From Acrasis kona (lineage: Eukaryota; Heterolobosea; Eutetramitea; Acrasida; Acrasidae), in assembly GCA_026419775.2 (NCBI GenBank), contig JAOPGA020000943.1, positions 1 to 64,000 on the forward strand: 64,000 bases of DNA, in the 5' to 3' direction. Of this stretch, positions 32,847 to 44,500 are shown in pieces (the stretch's first letter is position 1; each line of letters opens with the position of its first letter). The notes below the pieces were generated by a model that was not told where the DNA came from, ran no database searches, and saw only the letters and a program-made list of their open reading frames with translations. The position numbers were made by a program, and so were the translations under genes.

Positions 32847-34040
32847 ATTGACTGCCAGGCTCTGAATTTAAAGTTTTAACCAAACTGGTATAATTATACT
32901 AAAAAGAACACTACTGTAAACTACTACACACAGTATGTCAAAAATTATGACGGCACAGTATAAAATATTTTGCGAAATTGTATGTCATTTGTATGATTAG
33001 TATCTTTTGATAGGCCAACAACACCTTGAAGAGCCAAAGCACAGGCGTTTGTTATTGATTTTACAATATAACAAAATTTGACATTAATGTTAATTCCGAC
33101 GACATCATATCAAATAATTCTATTATCTCCATCGGTGTTTCAAATAGTTGTATTTTCAATTTGAATCATTTACAAACTCTATTTGTGAAATGTATTTCAT
33201 ATCCCTTTAGTATTGTTTGGGTAAAAAGTCGAACTTGACACTGTCACATGACCAGGAGAAAACCTCGATGTATTGCTTCATAGTAATTCAGTGCATGTGA
33301 GCATCACTGCTCTACAAGCCATCTCTATGACTCAAAGTATAAAAATTCTTCCTTGGCATTTCTCTCAGATATCCTTCGGGATAATAATGTCTGGAGAATT
33401 GACACGACCTTAAATAGGTGATCGAAATTTCCCGATCAACTTAAAATAGATGTCATAGTTTTCCAGATTCTACTATTATGATTTTCTTCCAACACTTCCC
33501 TTTCTCTCTCGGATGCAATGTTCAAACTCTTTATTTATGTTGATGTGAATTTAGGCGAAATCAAACATAGCGATTGTCTCCATACCGAGTTTTGCTGGAA
33601 AGAATGGATATAAAAGGTCAATTTTTTTGAGTACAGATTTGTCAACCCTGCAAATTGATTAGGTTTTTTAACCTTGTAGTCCCTGGACATAGTGTATAAA
33701 GTTGACCATTTTGTGCTCTTTACCTAATTCATTTTTTCCAAGATTCCTAGGAATCTGCGTGCTATGATGAATTGTTTTGCTTTTCAACAAATGTGAATAC
33801 TTTGTCGGAATCTTCTTGCCTTTCAGATAGTTATCATGTATCCTATTTTGTGGTCGGTGTTGTTCTTCGGCGCTATTCGAACTTTTATGTTAGAAACCCG
33901 GCGGGTTACCGTGTTAAGTATCAATTGCTTGTTCTAAATTTGTTATGTACATCACAAATATCCTTTAAAGTAATCCATGTCCCTTTTAACATTTATACAA
34001 CTTTTCTTGAGAGGTTTAGGTTAGTGGACAACAGCTAATC
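32847..34040. other. 1.2-kb stretch without a supported gene
   Basis: AT-rich, with scattered short open pieces in several plus-strand frames (for example around 33080-33230 and 33772-34038), none with a recognisable motif or clean splice joins. It may hold a decayed gene and the divergent promoters of its neighbours. Confidence 0.3.
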
Positions 34041-34382
34041 ATGTCACACGAGGACAAAGAGTGGGTTTTTTCGCCCTACAAGTCAGAGAAGATAACGAGG
34101 AGGAAATGGGAGAAACAAGGTGCTAAAGAACTTTATTTCGACTGGAGGATTGGAAAAGACGACTCAATAGATTCGCCGAAGCCCACACTCCTGACACAAA
34201 CTGAAACTATCACAAACCAAGTACCCCAGCAACAATCTATACAGCAACAAAAGAATACAGAATATATAAACGCACCATTGACCACACTTATATTTCCGGT
34301 CAGTCCACCTATAGCATCAAATCCAGAACAGAATGAAAAAAAAGGAAGGAAGACACTGACCCTAAGGGAGATACTAAATTAA
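34041..34382 (+). CDS. hypothetical Gln/Pro-rich protein
   Basis: 113 residues from MSHEDKEWVFSPYKSEK. Charged N-terminal 45 residues with aromatic residues (KELYFDWRIGKDD), then a Gln/Thr-rich disordered middle and a basic tail (EKKGRKTLTLREILN). No family recognised. Ends 30 bases from the convergent fumarase gene. Plausible small intracellular protein. Confidence 0.5.
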   Translation: MSHEDKEWVFSPYKSEKITRRKWEKQGAKELYFDWRIGKDDSIDSPKPTLLTQTETITNQVPQQQSIQQQKNTEYINAPLTTLIFPVSPPIASNPEQNEKKGRKTLTLREILN

Positions 34383-34412
34383 ACGCATTAATACAGTTAG
34401 GTTACGACGCGT

Positions 34413-35917
34413 TTATTTTTTGTTTACCTTCTCCGGTCCTAACATCAGTTCTGGTCTTACGTACTGGTCGAACTCCTTCTCCGTTAACAAGCCGAGAGAC
34501 ACGGCACTCTCCTTAAGAGAAAGATTTTCCTTATGAGCCTTCTTGGCTACCTTGGCCGCGTTATCATATCCGATTTTTGGGTTTAAAGCAGTAACAAGCA
34601 TGAGAGACTGAGTAACATACTTTGTGATTTGTTCCTCATTAGCCTCAAGGTCCTTTACACAGTGATCAACAAAGCTGTCGCTTGCATCACCCAACAGTCG
34701 AATACTTTGTAACAAGTTGCTCAAAATGACGGGCTTAAAGACATTGAGTTGGAAATGGCCGTTAGAACCTGCAACACTAACAGTGGTGTTGTTCCCCATG
34801 ACCTGAGCACACACCATAGTCATGGCCTCGCATTGAGTAGGATTCACCTTGCCTGGCATGATGCTACTGCCAGGTTCATTTTGCGGCAACAACAGTTCAT
34901 TCAAACCACATCTTGGACCCGACCCCAAAAATCTCAAATCATTCGCGAGTTTCATACAACTAATTGCAAAAGTATTCAAAGCACCATGTAAAAAGACAGC
35001 CGCATCATTAGATGCAAGCGCCTCAAATTTATTTCTTGCAGACTTGAAAGGAAGACCAGTAAGTTTGGAAATTTCTTCACATACATCTTCGGCGAAACCC
35101 TCATAACTATTCAAACCCGTTCCAACGGCCGTCCCTCCGAGTGCAAGTTCGTACATTCTGGGCAAACCTTGGACTTCGACTCTTTCGATGGAATACTCTA
35201 CTTGAGCGGCCCATGCACCAAATTCTTGACCCACTGTCATTGGCACTGCATCCATGGTATGCGTCCTGCCGATCTTGATGAGATTTTCGAATTTTTTGCT
35301 CTTTTCTAACAAGGCAGCATGAAGCTTCTTCATCGCCGGTAAAAGTACTTTATGTGCCTGGACTGCAATGGCAATGTTCATTGCTGTTGGGAAACTTGAT
35401 GGAATTAAAAATGTTAATTATTTTGTTTACATACGTGTCGTTTGATGATTGACCTCTATTTACATGATCGTTGGGATGTACTAATTTTGAACCCTTTCCT
35501 CCTCCTAGAATTTCTGATGCCCTGTTTGCCAAAACTTCATTGACGTTCATGTTACTTTGTGTACCAGATCCGGTTTGCCAAATGACTAGTGGGAAATGGT
35601 CGTCAAGTTTGCCCTGCTCTAGTTCGGTGGATACTTGTTCGATTACATTGGTAAGTTTTTCATCTAATCCACCATACTTAAAATTAATACGTGCCGCAGC
35701 TTTTTTTAAAGTTCCGTAGGAGTGGATAACCTCAATTGGCATTCGTTCACGTGAGTCACCGATGCGAAAGTTTTCTAACGACCTTTATTAAAAGTTGGCA
35801 TGTGTGGATGTTTGAATGTTACCTTTGTGTTTGAGCACCCCAGTACTTGTTCATTGGTACTTGGATGGATCCCATGGTGTCGGATTCTGTTCTGAACTCT
35901 TGGTCGCCTGCTGACAT
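34413..35917 (-). CDS. FH: fumarate hydratase, class II
   Basis: Exons 35917-35823, 35782-35435 and 35394-34413 (both introns 40 nt) encode 474 residues. Hallmarks: [35 protein letters not shown] and the fumarase/aspartase signature [17 protein letters not shown]. All catalytic regions are present; it should reversibly hydrate fumarate to malate as a tetramer. The N-terminus ([12 protein letters not shown]) starts directly with the enzyme and shows no mitochondrial presequence, so a cytosolic form is likely, or a targeting exon is missing. The stop codon overlaps an AATAAA. Confidence 0.95.
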
Positions 35918-36655
35918 GTTGGATTCAATTTTGATCAACTTTTGTACTGATAATCAATTTAAATCCTCCTTAAAGATCTATTCAATTCTCCGCGCTCAAC
36001 CAACAAATGTCGTTCTACTTCTTCAACAACTCAATGGATGTTAGATAAATTGAGACAACGAAACCAAGACCACATTGACAACAATTCAGACTCTGAAGGG
36101 CATGTTTAGTGGTGATTGTACAGAACGAAATGTTGGATAAGACACTTCAACTCCGTTGATGAATTTTTTGATGGGCATCCATACAAATCATGCAAAACTC
36201 AACAGCACTTAACAAAAAGTTGTGGTAGGAGGGTATTTAAATTAATTTATTGGGATACACATTCAACTTTAAGTGATTAGCAACACCAAAATGTATTTTA
36301 AACGATGTATGTATGACATGTAATGTTTTCACGTCCTTTTCACGTCCGAAATATCGTGTAGAAAATAAAAATCTCTATTGGCAACATGATTATCAAAACA
36401 AAACCTGTGAACACGAAATACACAATGCAATCTCTATTTGTCCTCTGCTTCAGTAGAAATCACATTATGTGATCTAATGGGTTGCACAAGGAATATGCCT
36501 TCATTACAAGATCCGGACAAGCTTTACAAGAAATCTAAAAAAACAGTTGGTGTCCATTTTTATATGTAAAAAACTATTTATAAACTGTCAAATGTAAATT
36601 TAAAGACGGATATTATGTGTAATCTAACAATTCAAAAAAAAACACAATATCAGAC
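35918..36655. other. divergent intergenic region
   Basis: About 740 bases between fumarase and the surface-repeat gene. The first 130 bases look weakly coding ([15 protein letters not shown]) but without support. No RNA gene or repeat seen. Confidence 0.3.
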
Positions 36656-37978
36656 ATGAACAAAAGAGTTCTCTCAATCGTTGTGCTTGTAGCTCTATGG
36701 ATGTGCGTAACTGCACACCAATGTGGATCCAACCTCTCAGGTGACAATAACGCTTCTCCTGCCAGAAGATTAAGGACATCTTCAAGTTGCGTACAAGATG
36801 CAAACCTTTCTGGCGACAACAACGCTTCACCAGCAAGAGGTGCACGCACTGTTGTATGCAGTGGTAAAGGTGGCTGCGTTGATAAGGTTTGTGTTTGTAA
36901 TCCAGGATTTGAAGGTGAAAATTGTGAGTTTGACTGCACCACTACCACTGCTGCACCAACCACTACTTCACCACCAGTCAACTTGACTCCAAGACCAACC
37001 ACTATTGCACCAACTACTTCTGCACCATCGACCACTTGCCCACCATGCCCATGCGGAACCGTTGATGCCAACTTGTCAGGCGATAACAACGCATCCCCAG
37101 CAAGAAGACAGCGCACACACTGTCCAGTTTGTAAGGAGTGCCCAACTACTGCTGCTCCAACCACTACTACTACTGCACCGAGTGTTGCTCCCACCACCGC
37201 CGCACCACCAGTTAATTTGTCACCAAGACCAACAACTAGTGCCCCAACAACTACCTGCCCACCTTGCCCATGTGGTGAGACTAATCTATCCGGTGATAAC
37301 AACGCATCCCCAGCAAGAGGACTACGCACTGTATGCCCAGTATGTAAAGAGTGCCCAACAACTACAACCGCAGCACCAACCACTACTACTGCCGCACCAC
37401 CAGTTAACTTGACCCCAAGACCAACACCTTCATCACCACAAACTTCAGAACCACCCAAGCCATCTCTTCCAGTCTGCAATGCTAACTTGCCAGGCGACAA
37501 CAACGCATCCCCAGCAAGAAGAGTCAAATCAAACACTTGCAGTGCAAACTTGTCTGGAGATAACAATGCATCACCAGCTAGAAGATTCAGAAATGTGTTT
37601 GCTCAAGAATGCAATGGAAACGGTTACTGCAATGGAAGTTCTTGCGTATGTAAACCAGGATTCCAAGGTGCTGACTGTGAGGAACAATGTGTACAAGTCA
37701 ACCCTTGCTGGACATGCCCAAGTGGACAAGTTCACTGGTATGAAACTAGTCTACAAAAAGCACCTGAGAATGATAGATGTGCATGTGTTCCTGCACCTGC
37801 ATCTACCTCTGCACCAACCGTCAATTTGACACCCAGACCATCAACATCTGCACCAACTACTAGAGCACCAACCCAAAATGAGTCCGGAGATGATTTGTCA
37901 AGAGAGAACAATTCTGCTGCACAAAAGACATTTGTGATTGGCGTTGTTTCTGCTATTTTTGTAGCTTTTATGTTGTAA
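36656..37978 (+). CDS. secreted, probably GPI-anchored surface protein with NLSGDNNASPAR repeats
   Basis: 440 residues: signal peptide (KRVLSIVVLVALWMCVTA), then six copies of a 12-13 residue motif NLSGDNNASPAR followed by R or G and a nearby Cys. These are mixed with EGF-like pairs (CVDKVCVCNPGFEGENC and a second), Thr/Pro linkers with the recurring phrase PPVNLTPRPTT, CPPCPCG knots and a CWTCPSG module near residue 355. It ends in a hydrophobic tail (FVIGVVSAIFVAFML) typical of GPI attachment, preceded by small residues. Each repeat carries an N-glycosylation sequon (NAS). Function unknown; a coat or adhesion protein is likely. Copies vary at synonymous sites but not in protein. Confidence 0.75.
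   Translation: MNKRVLSIVVLVALWMCVTAHQCGSNLSGDNNASPARRLRTSSSCVQDANLSGDNNASPARGARTVVCSGKGGCVDKVCVCNPGFEGENCEFDCTTTTAAPTTTSPPVNLTPRPTTIAPTTSAPSTTCPPCPCGTVDANLSGDNNASPARRQRTHCPVCKECPTTAAPTTTTTAPSVAPTTAAPPVNLSPRPTTSAPTTTCPPCPCGETNLSGDNNASPARGLRTVCPVCKECPTTTTAAPTTTTAAPPVNLTPRPTPSSPQTSEPPKPSLPVCNANLPGDNNASPARRVKSNTCSANLSGDNNASPARRFRNVFAQECNGNGYCNGSSCVCKPGFQGADCEEQCVQVNPCWTCPSGQVHWYETSLQKAPENDRCACVPAPASTSAPTVNLTPRPSTSAPTTRAPTQNESGDDLSRENNSAAQKTFVIGVVSAIFVAFML
36731..37585 (+). repeat. six coding copies of the NLSGDNNASPAR motif
   Basis: Copies start near 36731, 36802, 37069, 37283, 37487 and 37547. The core GDNNASPAR is invariant in all six although the DNA differs at third positions (for example GGTGACAATAAC against GGCGACAACAAC). 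Position 3 is Ser in five copies and Pro in one; the residue after PAR is R or G. Confidence 0.85.
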
Positions 37979-38243
37979 ACAACTATATAACAATAAACAT
38001 CATTATTTATTTTCACGTCATGAGACTAATTAGTTTACCTAAGAAATAGATATTTTTAAGAGTGACTTCCATGAAAGTGTTTCAACGATTCAGAAGATCT
38101 TTAGAACTACTTTAATAACGACAAATCAATCACCACACCTAGAACACAGATGAACAACAAAATACTTCACATTGTCAACCAATTTTTTATAAAACATTGA
38201 ACTACACATTTCGAATTCACCACTGATTGATCGAATGTTATAG

Positions 38244-39442
38244 TTATAAACTCTTATACTTTGACTGCAAAAAGCGATTGATTTTTGCAGAAATCTCTTT
38301 TGGATCTTGAAGTTGGAGTAACTCCATACATTCTCGTTTAAATTGAAGGTTTGAGCTATTCATGATAATGTCTTGAATGGAGTTACTAATTGTCGGAATA
38401 TACTCTTCATGCACCAACATTGATTTTACATCTTTTTTGGACTTCAAACAGTTTGGATGGGAAAATTTTAAATGTTGCATAGCACTCTTTATGCACAATT
38501 CTATCATCATGTTAGGAGCTTCAGCACTACTGTTTATTATAAAAGCAAGAGAAGTTATTTCATTTGTGTTCTGTGTGGACACGCTACATGGTTTGAAGCT
38601 TAACGGGAAGGGACTCCCCTCGTAACGTTCAAATACAAAGCTATCCTGCTCAATGTTGATACCAAACTCATCTGGAGACCAGCCTTGAAATAAAGTACTT
38701 GACAAGTTTTGAGACTTTTTAGATTTTTTACACTCCACTACCTCCGACTTGTCCTGTGATTGAATCGTGAGGTGTTTTTGGATATTTGTTATTTTAAGAT
38801 CTTGAATGTTAGTGATTGGAGATCCATTCACACATAGAATATATTCCATTGTGATTGGTTTGTTTTTTATTGAAGAGGATTTTATTACTTCAGGTGAACT
38901 TGAATGATAATTTAACAGGACGAAACAATTAACAAAAGAAGAATTGGTTTTAGACTGAGTCTGGACTACATCATCACAATGATACATTTCTTTAATCAAG
39001 TCTTTAGTAGTTAGGCCCGCCAGTTGGTCATTGGCGCTTGTATCAATCTTCAAGTTGTTCAGTGCACAAAGCAAGTGCAAGTGCTTTAAAACATAATCGC
39101 AAATGTCATACTCTTCTTCTTCATCAATTGGATCGTTGTACGTCAATGTAATGGTTTGACTGTCAGTGATGCCTATTGAACTAAAGGTGTGGATTTGAAC
39201 TGTTATCAGATGATCCTCACAAGTGTTGATAATACAATCACCATAGACATTAATAACAATTTGAGGAATGATCTTATTGCTTATGGTTCTTTTCTTCACC
39301 TGACTCTCAACTGTCGCCCTTCTGACGTCAACTTCAATACAAGTATCTCTAACATTCTGCATTACGTAACTTATACACTATCGTTGTTAAGAACATGTAG
39401 ACGTGATCTTACCCTACATACACTACGTAGATCGCTCTTCAT
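38244..39442 (-). CDS. hypothetical 387-residue protein
   Basis: A 10-codon first exon (39442-39413) joins over a 35-nt intron to 39377-38244. The protein is soluble, with an acidic stretch (DPIDEEEEYDICD), beta-like segments and a helical C-terminus (about 300-387) containing a repeat-like pattern (SIQDIIMNSSNLQFKRECME). No domain recognised. Start choice rests on the small first exon, which keeps the frame; an internal ATG at 39362 is the alternative. Confidence 0.55.
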
Positions 39443-39484
39443 GATTTAAATCGGAGAAATAAACTTTACAAAAGAAAAAATTTA

Positions 39485-40367
39485 TTAACAGACGTGTTCA
39501 ATTTTTTCATGACCTGATTCTGCTTCACCGCGTTGAAGCCATATAGTTCTCTTGAATAACTCCATCATGCTCTCGAAACAAACTCTTGACAAAGCTGCGT
39601 CATATCTATCCTTACTGCTCTCATCGCGAATGAACGCATGCTGTGCTTGATACTCGCACCATGAAAATATTACATTATCTTTTGTCAGCGTGTTGTATAT
39701 TAGTTGCCTCCCATCAGTAGGAATGTGTGTGTCTTGTTTTCCAAATATCATTAACAATTCACCTGTAATCTCTTTGCATCTTACAAGCGAATCGCTCTTT
39801 TTACCCTTTCCAAGAGTTTCAGAGTGAATGTCTGTTGCAAAGTAACAAACTGCCGCTTCGACCCTCTTGTCAAAAGCGCATCTAAAAGCGAGATGACCTC
39901 CTAAGCACATTCCTGTTGCGGCCAGCCTTCCATTACATTTTGAGTGCTGTGCCAAAACATCTAAAGTGAGTTTTGCGTCTTCATCGTAGGCAGATAATTC
40001 TTTTTGGATCTGAAAATTTATTATTGGAAATGTTGTTGTTACTTACTTTGTATTTGTTTCCCCTATCTGTGCCTTCGTTATCGTATGGTATGACCGTCCC
40101 GATCGGTTCGAATTCGTGGTAACTTTCTGGGCATGCCACAACATGTCCTTCAGAGGCTATTTTTCTACAAAAGCGTTCAACTGGACCTGTAACCTGATAT
40201 ATTTCGGTGAATACTGCCACACCTATTAGGTTTTAGAAAAAGGTGTGAGTTGAAATCCTACCTGGGAATCTTGCATTTGGGTATCTTGCGAGGTTGGGAG
40301 CGTAAATGTGCACCCTCATTAGCCCACTGCTCGTATTGACATCAACGTGTGATTCTTTGATGAGCAT
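39485..40367 (-). CDS. dienelactone hydrolase family protein
   Basis: Exons 40367-40262, 40222-40047 and 40009-39485 (introns 39 and 37 nt) encode 268 residues of an alpha/beta-hydrolase. The triad is visible: Cys nucleophile in ATGMCLGGHLAF, Asp in FGKQDTHIP and His in YQAQHAFIRD, as in carboxymethylenebutenolidases. These enzymes open lactones or hydrolyse esters in the cytosol. The frame is open for another 78 codons upstream (to 40601, with ATG), so a longer N-terminus is possible, but the shorter start gives the usual family length. Confidence 0.85.
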
Positions 40368-40806
40368 TTTTATAAATCTATTACAAAGGAATGATCTCCA
40401 CTCTGAATCCCGTACATTGACATGACCAAATAGATTGATCAATGAGCAATTATAACAAAGGAGAGGTGTTGGATTTACAAAGAATGAAAGAGATAAAGAG
40501 GAAGGAATAGAGGAGACGGAATCTAAATCACAATCACGTTGGTGGTTAGGATTACCGTATTCCTCATTTATTTTACCATCTATAGTGCATCTTGATGTCA
40601 TCAAAATAAAGTCTCAGTTATCTCTTAGTGAACAGTTTGAGTGGCTTCAATCAGCCCTCTAATTTCTCGAAAATAGCTTGTGGTCTCCCCAGCGATGACC
40701 ATTTATCGTTCGGACTTCTCAACAGCAGTCACAACTTGTAAATTCATAGCAGATATCCTCTCTTCTGCCATTTGGTAGAGATCGAGATCCGCATCCTGAG
40801 TATCAG

Positions 40807-41007
40807 TTGATGCAGTTACAAGACATTGATGTTGTCAAGGCAGTTAGAAATGCACGATATGCAGCAAAAGTAGATTTAAGTGATGCATATTTTAATATAA
40901 CCGTATTTCTAGGAGACAGTGTACACCTTGGAGTGAGTTTAAATGGGATTGATTATAGATGGATAACTTGGCCACAAGGAGTGGGAGTGACATCGTTTGC
41001 TTGTTAA
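40807..41007 (+). pseudogene. reverse transcriptase fragment of a retrotransposon
   Basis: Sixty-six codons matching the palm region of a Gypsy/DIRS-type reverse transcriptase: AAKVDLSDAYFNI (with the first catalytic Asp), then GVSLNGIDYRWITWPQGV. The polymerase YxDD region, RNase H and integrase are all missing. The frame is broken on both sides. A dead fragment. Confidence 0.7.
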
Positions 41008-41593
41008 ACCTCACACGGAGAAGATTATCGATTTATGTGCCCGAACACTCACTTGTGAGGAATAAATTATTATTAATGTTAATTATTAACAATTATTGAC
41101 CTAACGCCTCTCTCTATACGTTCTGTCGAATAGAGATTAAACAGCTGGTGTTTATCAAGTACTTAACGTGATTGTTATTACTGGTCAAAAAACAATGATT
41201 ATGTACATGATTATGGTGGTGCAGTGTAAATTGAGCTGGCCGAAGGTCGGCGATGCCCAATTAAAAGTATATACACTACATTGAAAGATAATGTTATGAT
41301 GCTTTCAATCAAAAGTGTGTTGATTTTCAATGTATGTAAACTAGGATGCTAAAAGCAATATATATGGCCAAGTATTGTAAAATGAGTGTGATTGCATAGA
41401 TGCAATGAAACCTCTTGTGGGGTTGATGTACACGAGTCTCACAAAGATGTGTGTTAAAACTGTGTGAGTCAACTTCACCTTCCTAAAATGCAAACCGGAC
41501 GAGGACATCGAGCTTCAGTAGAATTTTATTTTTATAATAACTATATTTAGTTAAATAATTTTTTCCGAAGATAATAGAACAAAGAACACTTTA
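41008..41593. other. intergenic stretch after the retrotransposon fragment
   Basis: AT-rich, with no open frame of interest; may contain further decayed retrotransposon sequence and the promoter of the large kinase gene. Confidence 0.3.
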
Positions 41594-44500
41594 ATGGATG
41601 ACAATCTTCATGTCATAGAAACTGTTTATACAAGCAAGCAAACTCAAATTAAAAGATGCCTTTATAATGGAGAGCCCGCAATTATAAAATGCAGTTTTTC
41701 GGCGAGGAGGGGAGACCAGATGCTGCTCCAAGAATTCATTAATGGCCAGCAGGCTGCGATCAATTCGCAAAGAGTTGTTAGATATATTGATAAATTTTTG
41801 AATGATACAGATAATTCTTTGCAATTAATAATCGAGGACTTGGGAGAAAATACACTTTTATCACAAATACCCAGCGATGGTTTTGGGATAGCTAGATTTC
41901 TCGATATCGCTATCGAGTGCACAAAGGGCATTGCGGACATACACAACAATAAAATTATACATCGAGATATAAAGCCTTCGAATATGGTTTGTTAAAATCA
42001 ATGATAAATCTAACCGCGACACAGATGATGCATAAAGACAACAAAGTTGTGTACATTGACTTTGGGTGCTCGACAAGAATACAAGAAGAGATGCAAAAAA
42101 TTCAACATACCATCCAAAACATTAACGGAACTATCGCTTATCTCAGTCCGGTAAGATTCAAAGAGGTCGTTGTTGTTAATAAAAATTTAGGAGCAAACTG
42201 GAAGAGTAAACAGACAAATCGATTTTAGGACAGATTTTTATAGCCTTGTATGTTAAACCAAACACTTTCATCTAACGATAAACAGGGTATATCATTTTAT
42301 CAGTTGTTGACGGGTCGGTTGCCATTCAATAGTGAAGATCCTTTGGAGCTTATACACAGTCACATTGCAGTTAGCATTCCACAACTACCTCCAAAAGTTC
42401 CGGTAGTAGTGAGCGACATTGTTGGGCGGTTGACAAAAAAAGACGCCAACGAAAGATATCAGTCGTCATCAGGACTTTTACATGATTTGTTAGAGTGTCA
42501 GAGGCTTTTACACGACGACGGAAAGAATATTGAATGGTTTCCAATAGCAGAAAGAGATTATTCCGATCGCTTCAGCATGCCTAAAAATGTTTATGGAAGA
42601 GCCAACGAAGTCGAAGCCATATTAAATACTTTTCAAAGCGTGTGTCAAAATGGTTCTTCGGAAGTAGTACTCATATCGGGTCACTCAGGTACGTGTCACA
42701 TTTTTCACTCAAAACGTAACAATTGAACAGGAGTCGGAAAGACATCAGTCGTCAGAGAATTACAAAGACCAGTCCAAATCAAAAAAGGATATTTCGCAAG
42801 CGGAAAGTTCGATCTATTGGAGCGAAGTAACGTTTACAGCGCAATCATCGATGCCATACGTACCGTCATTACACAAATTCTAGAAGAAACACAAAACAGC
42901 ATTTCCATGTGGCGGCGGCGCATTATTGAAGCCATCGGTACTCACAATGCATCCCTCATGGGAGAACTCATTCCAGAACTACAAAAACTCCTAAACGTTC
43001 AACCAACCGAAAAAACAGTTTCCAAAGAATTAAAAAACCGGTTAAGAAATTCATTCACAAAGTTGGTCAACTGCTTCGTGACCTCCTCTTGTGCCTTTGT
43101 ACTATTTTTAGATGACCTTCAATGGGCCGATTCAGAAAGCGTGGAATTATTACAAAACATCATTGTAAACTCATCGGGCGTGCTGTTCGTGGGCGCGTAC
43201 AGAGATAACGAAATGACCAGTCGACACGCAGCGAGAGAAATGATTAGTTTGTTCCGATCGCAATTTTATTGTCAACACATGAGTCTGGCGCCACTTTGTC
43301 AAGAAGACGTACACGAATGGATCACCGATGCATTCAGCAACGGTCAAGATTTGAAACGTGAATTGTTGGATCTGGATTATGTAAATCGCATCGGTCAACT
43401 CAGCGAGATGGTTTACAAAAAAACGAGCGGCAATCCATTCTTTACACAATTGTTCATGAACACGATACATAGCCAAGGAATACTGGTCAGAGTAAAAAAA
43501 CAATGGCACTGGGATTTGGACCAAATCAATGCACAAAGCGCAACCGACAATGTGATCACGTTGTTGATGCATCGAATCGAAATGTACAACGATGCATTAA
43601 TTCAAAACATTTTCAAATGGGCAAGTTGCATAGGTACCGTTTTCGATTTGAACGTGTTGGCTCGATCCATGAATTTGACCGTGGAAGCCATCATTCCGCA
43701 CCTGTATCAAGTGATCGACGATGGGTTGATGATTTCCGATTCGAACGATTTCGTACAAATTCGATTCGCTCACGATCGAGTTCACGAATCTGCTCTCTCC
43801 AAAGTGGATCCGAAACTAAAACCAAACATGCACTTCACCATTGCCAAAAAGTGGTTGGCCATCAAATCGAATCACGACATGGATCGCGACATGTTGCACA
43901 TTGTGGATCACATCAATCAGTCCAAATCACTTTTCTTGGATCATCACGTCCATCACAAATTCGTACATTCGATCGATCCCAAACCCATCAAACAACAAAT
44001 TGCAGAGTACATGAAATTAAATTTGAAATCGGGAATCAAGTGTTTGGATGCTGCCAATTACTCCACGGCGGTGACTTATCTGAATCAAGGATTAGATTTC
44101 ATGAGCATGAATGGCGAATCTAATTATTATTGGCAACACGAACACCAAACTGCTTTTGATTTGATTTATCACTTGGCCAATGCTTACTACCTGAACAACG
44201 ATCATACGAGCAGCGACGCGATGACCAATATCTTGTTCAAGAGGTGTAACACTAGAACCGAATTTGCGGTCACTTTGAATTTGTGCATGATCAAGGCGAT
44301 CAGCTTGCATCAAATCACGCTGGCCATTCAACTAGGTACCGACTTGTTGGAACATTACGAAATGAAATTGCCCGATCCCGATCCCGAGATTTTAAATCCG
44401 CTGTTCGAACAAAACATGAACGAAATCGAAATTCTACTCAATCAGTTGAGAGATGTGGATTATAAATTCGACATTTCGAAATTATCCAACAAGATTACCA

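Noticed and set aside
33772-34038. An 88-codon plus-strand frame upstream of the Gln/Pro-rich gene
   Set aside because: No motif, signal or plausible splice; low-complexity Phe/Ser/Val composition typical of AT-rich non-coding DNA.
36613-37566. A 317-codon open frame on the minus strand across the NLSGDNNASPAR gene
   Set aside because: It is Val/Gly/Leu-rich and mirrors the repeats of the plus-strand gene, which has a signal peptide, EGF motifs and a GPI tail. It is a composition shadow.
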